Origin: Ruminococcus sp. | Lineage (GTDB): Bacteria > Bacillota > Clostridia > Oscillospirales > Acutalibacteraceae | DNA: 32,872 bases | Reading direction: 5' to 3' | Assembly: GCA_023667385.1 (NCBI GenBank) | Contig: JAMPAE010000004.1 | Location: forward strand, 1 to 32,872 | Shown here: positions 31,035 to 32,872 of the stretch, in pieces | Layout of the letters: each line of letters opens with the position of its first letter | Numbering within the stretch: position 1 is the first letter of the stretch | Notes under the pieces: model-generated | Database searches by the model: none | Seen by the model: the letters and a program-made list of their open reading frames with translations, nothing else | Told to the model about the DNA's origin: nothing | Program-made: the position numbers and the translations under genes

Positions 31035-31589
31035 TTGGAGAAAAATCGTTCCGCTGAGAGGACGGCGGGCGTGCTCAGAATAATCTGCATATTGCTGATG
31101 CTTATTTCAATTGGGCTTTTTGTTGTGGGTGTGTTTTTTGTCATATCCAACCTCATGGGCGCAAGCATGGAGTTTTCATCTGACGATCCGCTTGTTGATT
31201 TGATTCTGCAGGCTTTCTTTGGCGTAAAATACAGTGAATATTACGAAAGCTTTGTTTCAACCTTTTATTCAAAAGTAATCAATGATTTCATTGCGATTTT
31301 CGTCTATGCTTTTTTGTGCAAGTACTTCAAAAAAGTCAGGCACAATGCTGAGTGGTACTTTGACGGAGCAAAAAAAGCGCTCATGAAAATTCTTGCGGCA
31401 AGCGTGCTTTGGTTCACAGTTCCGCTTGCGGTGAGCCTGCACGTCATTTCAAACCTGCCGCATGATTCGTTCGACCTCAAGCCGACGATAAATCTGCTGG
31501 CACCGGTTGTGACGGCATTGACGATCATCGCACTCATAAAAAGCAAAAATCACCACACAGAACCAATTTTACAAGCAGAGGAGTTATAA
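31035..31589 (+). CDS. Hypothetical membrane protein
   Basis: 184 residues with four membrane helices: about 14-38 (LRIICILLMLISIGLFVVGVFFVI), 80-98 (VINDFIAIFVYAFLCKYF), 118-138 (ILAASVLWFTVPLAVSLHVI) and 150-168 (INLLAPVVTALTIIALIKS). An outer loop between helices 1 and 2 is acidic. The start is TTG, fixed by AGAGGTG seven bases before it; an ATG there is out of frame. It is five bases upstream of the flavodoxin-like gene, so the two are in one operon. No functional motif was found. Confidence 0.75.
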   Translation: MEKNRSAERTAGVLRIICILLMLISIGLFVVGVFFVISNLMGASMEFSSDDPLVDLILQAFFGVKYSEYYESFVSTFYSKVINDFIAIFVYAFLCKYFKKVRHNAEWYFDGAKKALMKILAASVLWFTVPLAVSLHVISNLPHDSFDLKPTINLLAPVVTALTIIALIKSKNHHTEPILQAEEL

Positions 31590-31594
31590 CACTT

Positions 31595-32083
31595 ATGGCA
31601 ACAATCATATACACAACAAACGCAGGCTCATCACAGCGATATGCAGAAATGTTGGGCGAAAAAACAGGCTGCACAGTGATTCCGCTTGAAAAAGCAGGCT
31701 CAGTTTCAGCCGACGAAGAAGTGATTTACATCGGCTGGGTCATGGCGGGTGCATTGCAAGGGCTGAAAGAGGTAAGAGAGAAATTCACCTCAATCAAGGC
31801 TGTTTGCGCCGTTGGCATGATGACCGATGAAAAGCAGATTAATGAGTTGAAAGAGAAAAACGCTGTCACAGAGCCGTTATTCATGCTTCAGGGCGCATTC
31901 AACATCAGCAAGCTCAAAGGTATGTATAAAATGATGATGGGCATGATGATGAAAATGCTCAAATCAAAGCTCAAGGATAGTGATGATCCGGAGCAAAAGA
32001 AAGCGCTGGAGCTGTTTGAACAGGGCTTTGACATGGTGAGCGAGGAGCAACTTGCGCCGGTGATCGAGTTCTTGCAGGCTTGA
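31595..32083 (+). CDS. Flavodoxin-like protein
   Basis: 162 residues. The N-terminus MATIIYTTNAGSSQRYAEMLGEKTG is a flavodoxin-type FMN phosphate loop after a first strand, followed by VIPLEKAGSV, EEVIYIGWVMAGALQGLKEV and AVCAVGMMTDEK, the pattern of flavodoxin_5/HemG-like proteins. The second half is Met- and Lys-rich (MYKMMMGMMMKMLKSKLK). It may carry electrons or oxidise a substrate in the cytoplasm; binding of FMN is inferred. AGAGGAG lies 12 bases before ATG and overlaps the end of the previous gene. Confidence 0.75.
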   Translation: MATIIYTTNAGSSQRYAEMLGEKTGCTVIPLEKAGSVSADEEVIYIGWVMAGALQGLKEVREKFTSIKAVCAVGMMTDEKQINELKEKNAVTEPLFMLQGAFNISKLKGMYKMMMGMMMKMLKSKLKDSDDPEQKKALELFEQGFDMVSEEQLAPVIEFLQA

Positions 32084-32184
32084 TTTTTTGTTAATATTGC
32101 GCTTTTGTGCGGTGGCTTTAGAGATAATGAGCCGCCGCATTTTTCACTTTGCCCACGTTGGGCAGTACCCAAAAAAAGCAACAA

Positions 32185-32220
32185 AAAACACAGGGTAACC
32201 GTTTGGAAACCCTGTGTTTT
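32185..32220. terminator. Bidirectional terminator between convergent genes
   Basis: A perfect 12-bp stem AAAACACAGGGT (32185-32196)/32209-32220, with A and T runs at both sides. Confidence 0.9.
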
Positions 32221-32237
32221 CTTATGAGTGTGGCTGA

Positions 32238-32872
32238 TTATTTAGCGAAAAAGTAATGAGGTTGACCGCAAGCACAAGTCTTGTTGATTCCAAGAAGCTT
32301 CCAGATCGGAAGAATAATCTTGTAGATAACCTTGTAGAATTTGTTCTTGAAAATCAGGTGATGGATGCAGTCGCATGAAATCTCTTTGCATTCATCGCAA
32401 ATGCCGTTCTGATTTTCGTCAACGTGGCCCTTTGCCGGGATTGTTTCCTGAGCAACGATGGTTGCTTTGCATACTGTGCAGTATACACCGTCAGTTTTGC
32501 CCGGATTCTCGCAAGTCGGCTTGTAGCCCTTGAGGGTTGCTTCGGTGTGACCCTTAGCGGCAATTTCTTCCTGAGCAACGATTACTTCATCACAAACAGA
32601 GCAAACAACGCCATCAGTAAGACCTGTTTCAGTGCAGGTTGCGGGTGTGCCCTTTACAGTTTCCTCTGTGTGTCCTGTTGCATCAACAACTTTTGATTCA
32701 ACAACGTAATCACAGTTTTTGCAATGCTGAGCCATTGTGCTGCCTGCTTCTGTGCAGGTTGGAGCAACGGCTTCTGCGTCTGTTACCATTTCGTGACCTG
32801 TTGCTTCAACAACGTCCTGAGCAACAAGAACGGTGTTACAAACAGAGCAGTGCTTACCCTCTGTTTTACCTG
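32238..32872 (-). CDS. Cys-rich repeat surface protein, 5' part beyond the window
   Basis: The frame stays open to the right edge (GKTEGKHCSVCNTVLVAQDVV), so only the C-terminal 211 residues or so are seen. At least four repeats of about 40 residues follow the pattern GHTE..KG..ATCTETGLTDGVVCSVCDEVIVAQEEIPA, each with CxxC pairs and a shared TCTE-G marker. They end in NQNGICDECKE and a final part FKNKFYKVIYKIILPIWKLLGINKTCACG. This repeat type is common in large secreted proteins of Ruminococcus-like bacteria. The CxxC pairs could bind metal or form disulfides. Function unknown. Confidence 0.8.
   Translation of the reverse strand, partial: GKTEGKHCSVCNTVLVAQDVVEATGHEMVTDAEAVAPTCTEAGSTMAQHCKNCDYVVESKVVDATGHTEETVKGTPATCTETGLTDGVVCSVCDEVIVAQEEIAAKGHTEATLKGYKPTCENPGKTDGVYCTVCKATIVAQETIPAKGHVDENQNGICDECKEISCDCIHHLIFKNKFYKVIYKIILPIWKLLGINKTCACGQPHYFFAK

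Overview
The window reads as a chromosomal segment of a low-to-moderate GC Gram-positive anaerobe of the class Clostridia. A gut member of the Ruminococcaceae/Oscillospiraceae type is most likely. The signs are strong AGGAGG-type ribosome sites, TTGACA/TATAAT promoters, CCA-encoding tRNAs, a stand-alone 5S rRNA, a secreted protein built of bacterial Ig-like repeats, and Cys-rich surface-protein repeats. The species cannot be fixed from the sequence alone.

Layout. 1-3670: the 3' part of an ABC ATPase/FtsX-type permease fusion, a maltose/galactoside-type O-acetyltransferase, and a small secreted protein. 3798-4029: tRNA-Ala(GGC) and tRNA-Leu(CAG). 4018-14058: an integrative element of about 10.0 kb inserted at the 3' end of tRNA-Leu and bounded by a 21-bp direct repeat. 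It carries an AbiF-like HEPN gene with a small structured RNA in front of it, a DUF4160/DUF2442/ribbon-helix-helix operon with another candidate small RNA, a sigma-70-like factor, an AntA-type antirepressor, a large repeat-rich non-coding region, a frameshifted HUH replication protein, an excisionase-like gene, a small helix-turn-helix gene, a DUF6076-like zinc protein and a tyrosine integrase. 14059-21480: chromosome again, with a membrane protein, a 33-residue amphipathic peptide gene and a 2061-residue secreted protein with 23 Ig-like repeats. 21760-25165: exodeoxyribonuclease III, a candidate type I toxin-antitoxin locus, a membrane-anchored XRE regulator, a lone 5S rRNA and two small genes. 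25280-32872: a GPH-family sugar symporter, a secreted Thr/Ala/Pro-rich protein, a polar amino-acid ABC transporter (binding protein, permease, ATPase), a membrane protein paired with a flavodoxin-like protein, and the 3' end of a Cys-rich surface-protein gene.

How the parts work together. The element has integration functions (integrase, excisionase, arm-type repeats just inside both ends), replication or mobilisation functions (HUH Rep, repeat-rich non-coding DNA), its own transcriptional control (sigma factor, antirepressor, HTH protein, palindromic operators) and a cargo of defence or addiction type. The most striking observation is a short motif, GCCCTCAT, or its full palindrome GCCCTCATGAGGGC. 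It occurs at 17 places between 4203 and 11030 and I saw no exact copy elsewhere in the window. It often sits directly after stop codons, and inside genes it is read in different frames, so it looks like a DNA- or RNA-level signal of the element. Other notable items are the abiF RNA candidate behind a phased A-tract array, two further candidate small RNAs in the element, a 230-bp non-coding duplication near the Rep gene, a convergent type I toxin-antitoxin candidate outside the element, and a modulin-like peptide gene.

All family names rest on reading the translated sequence by eye. No database search or structure prediction was run.
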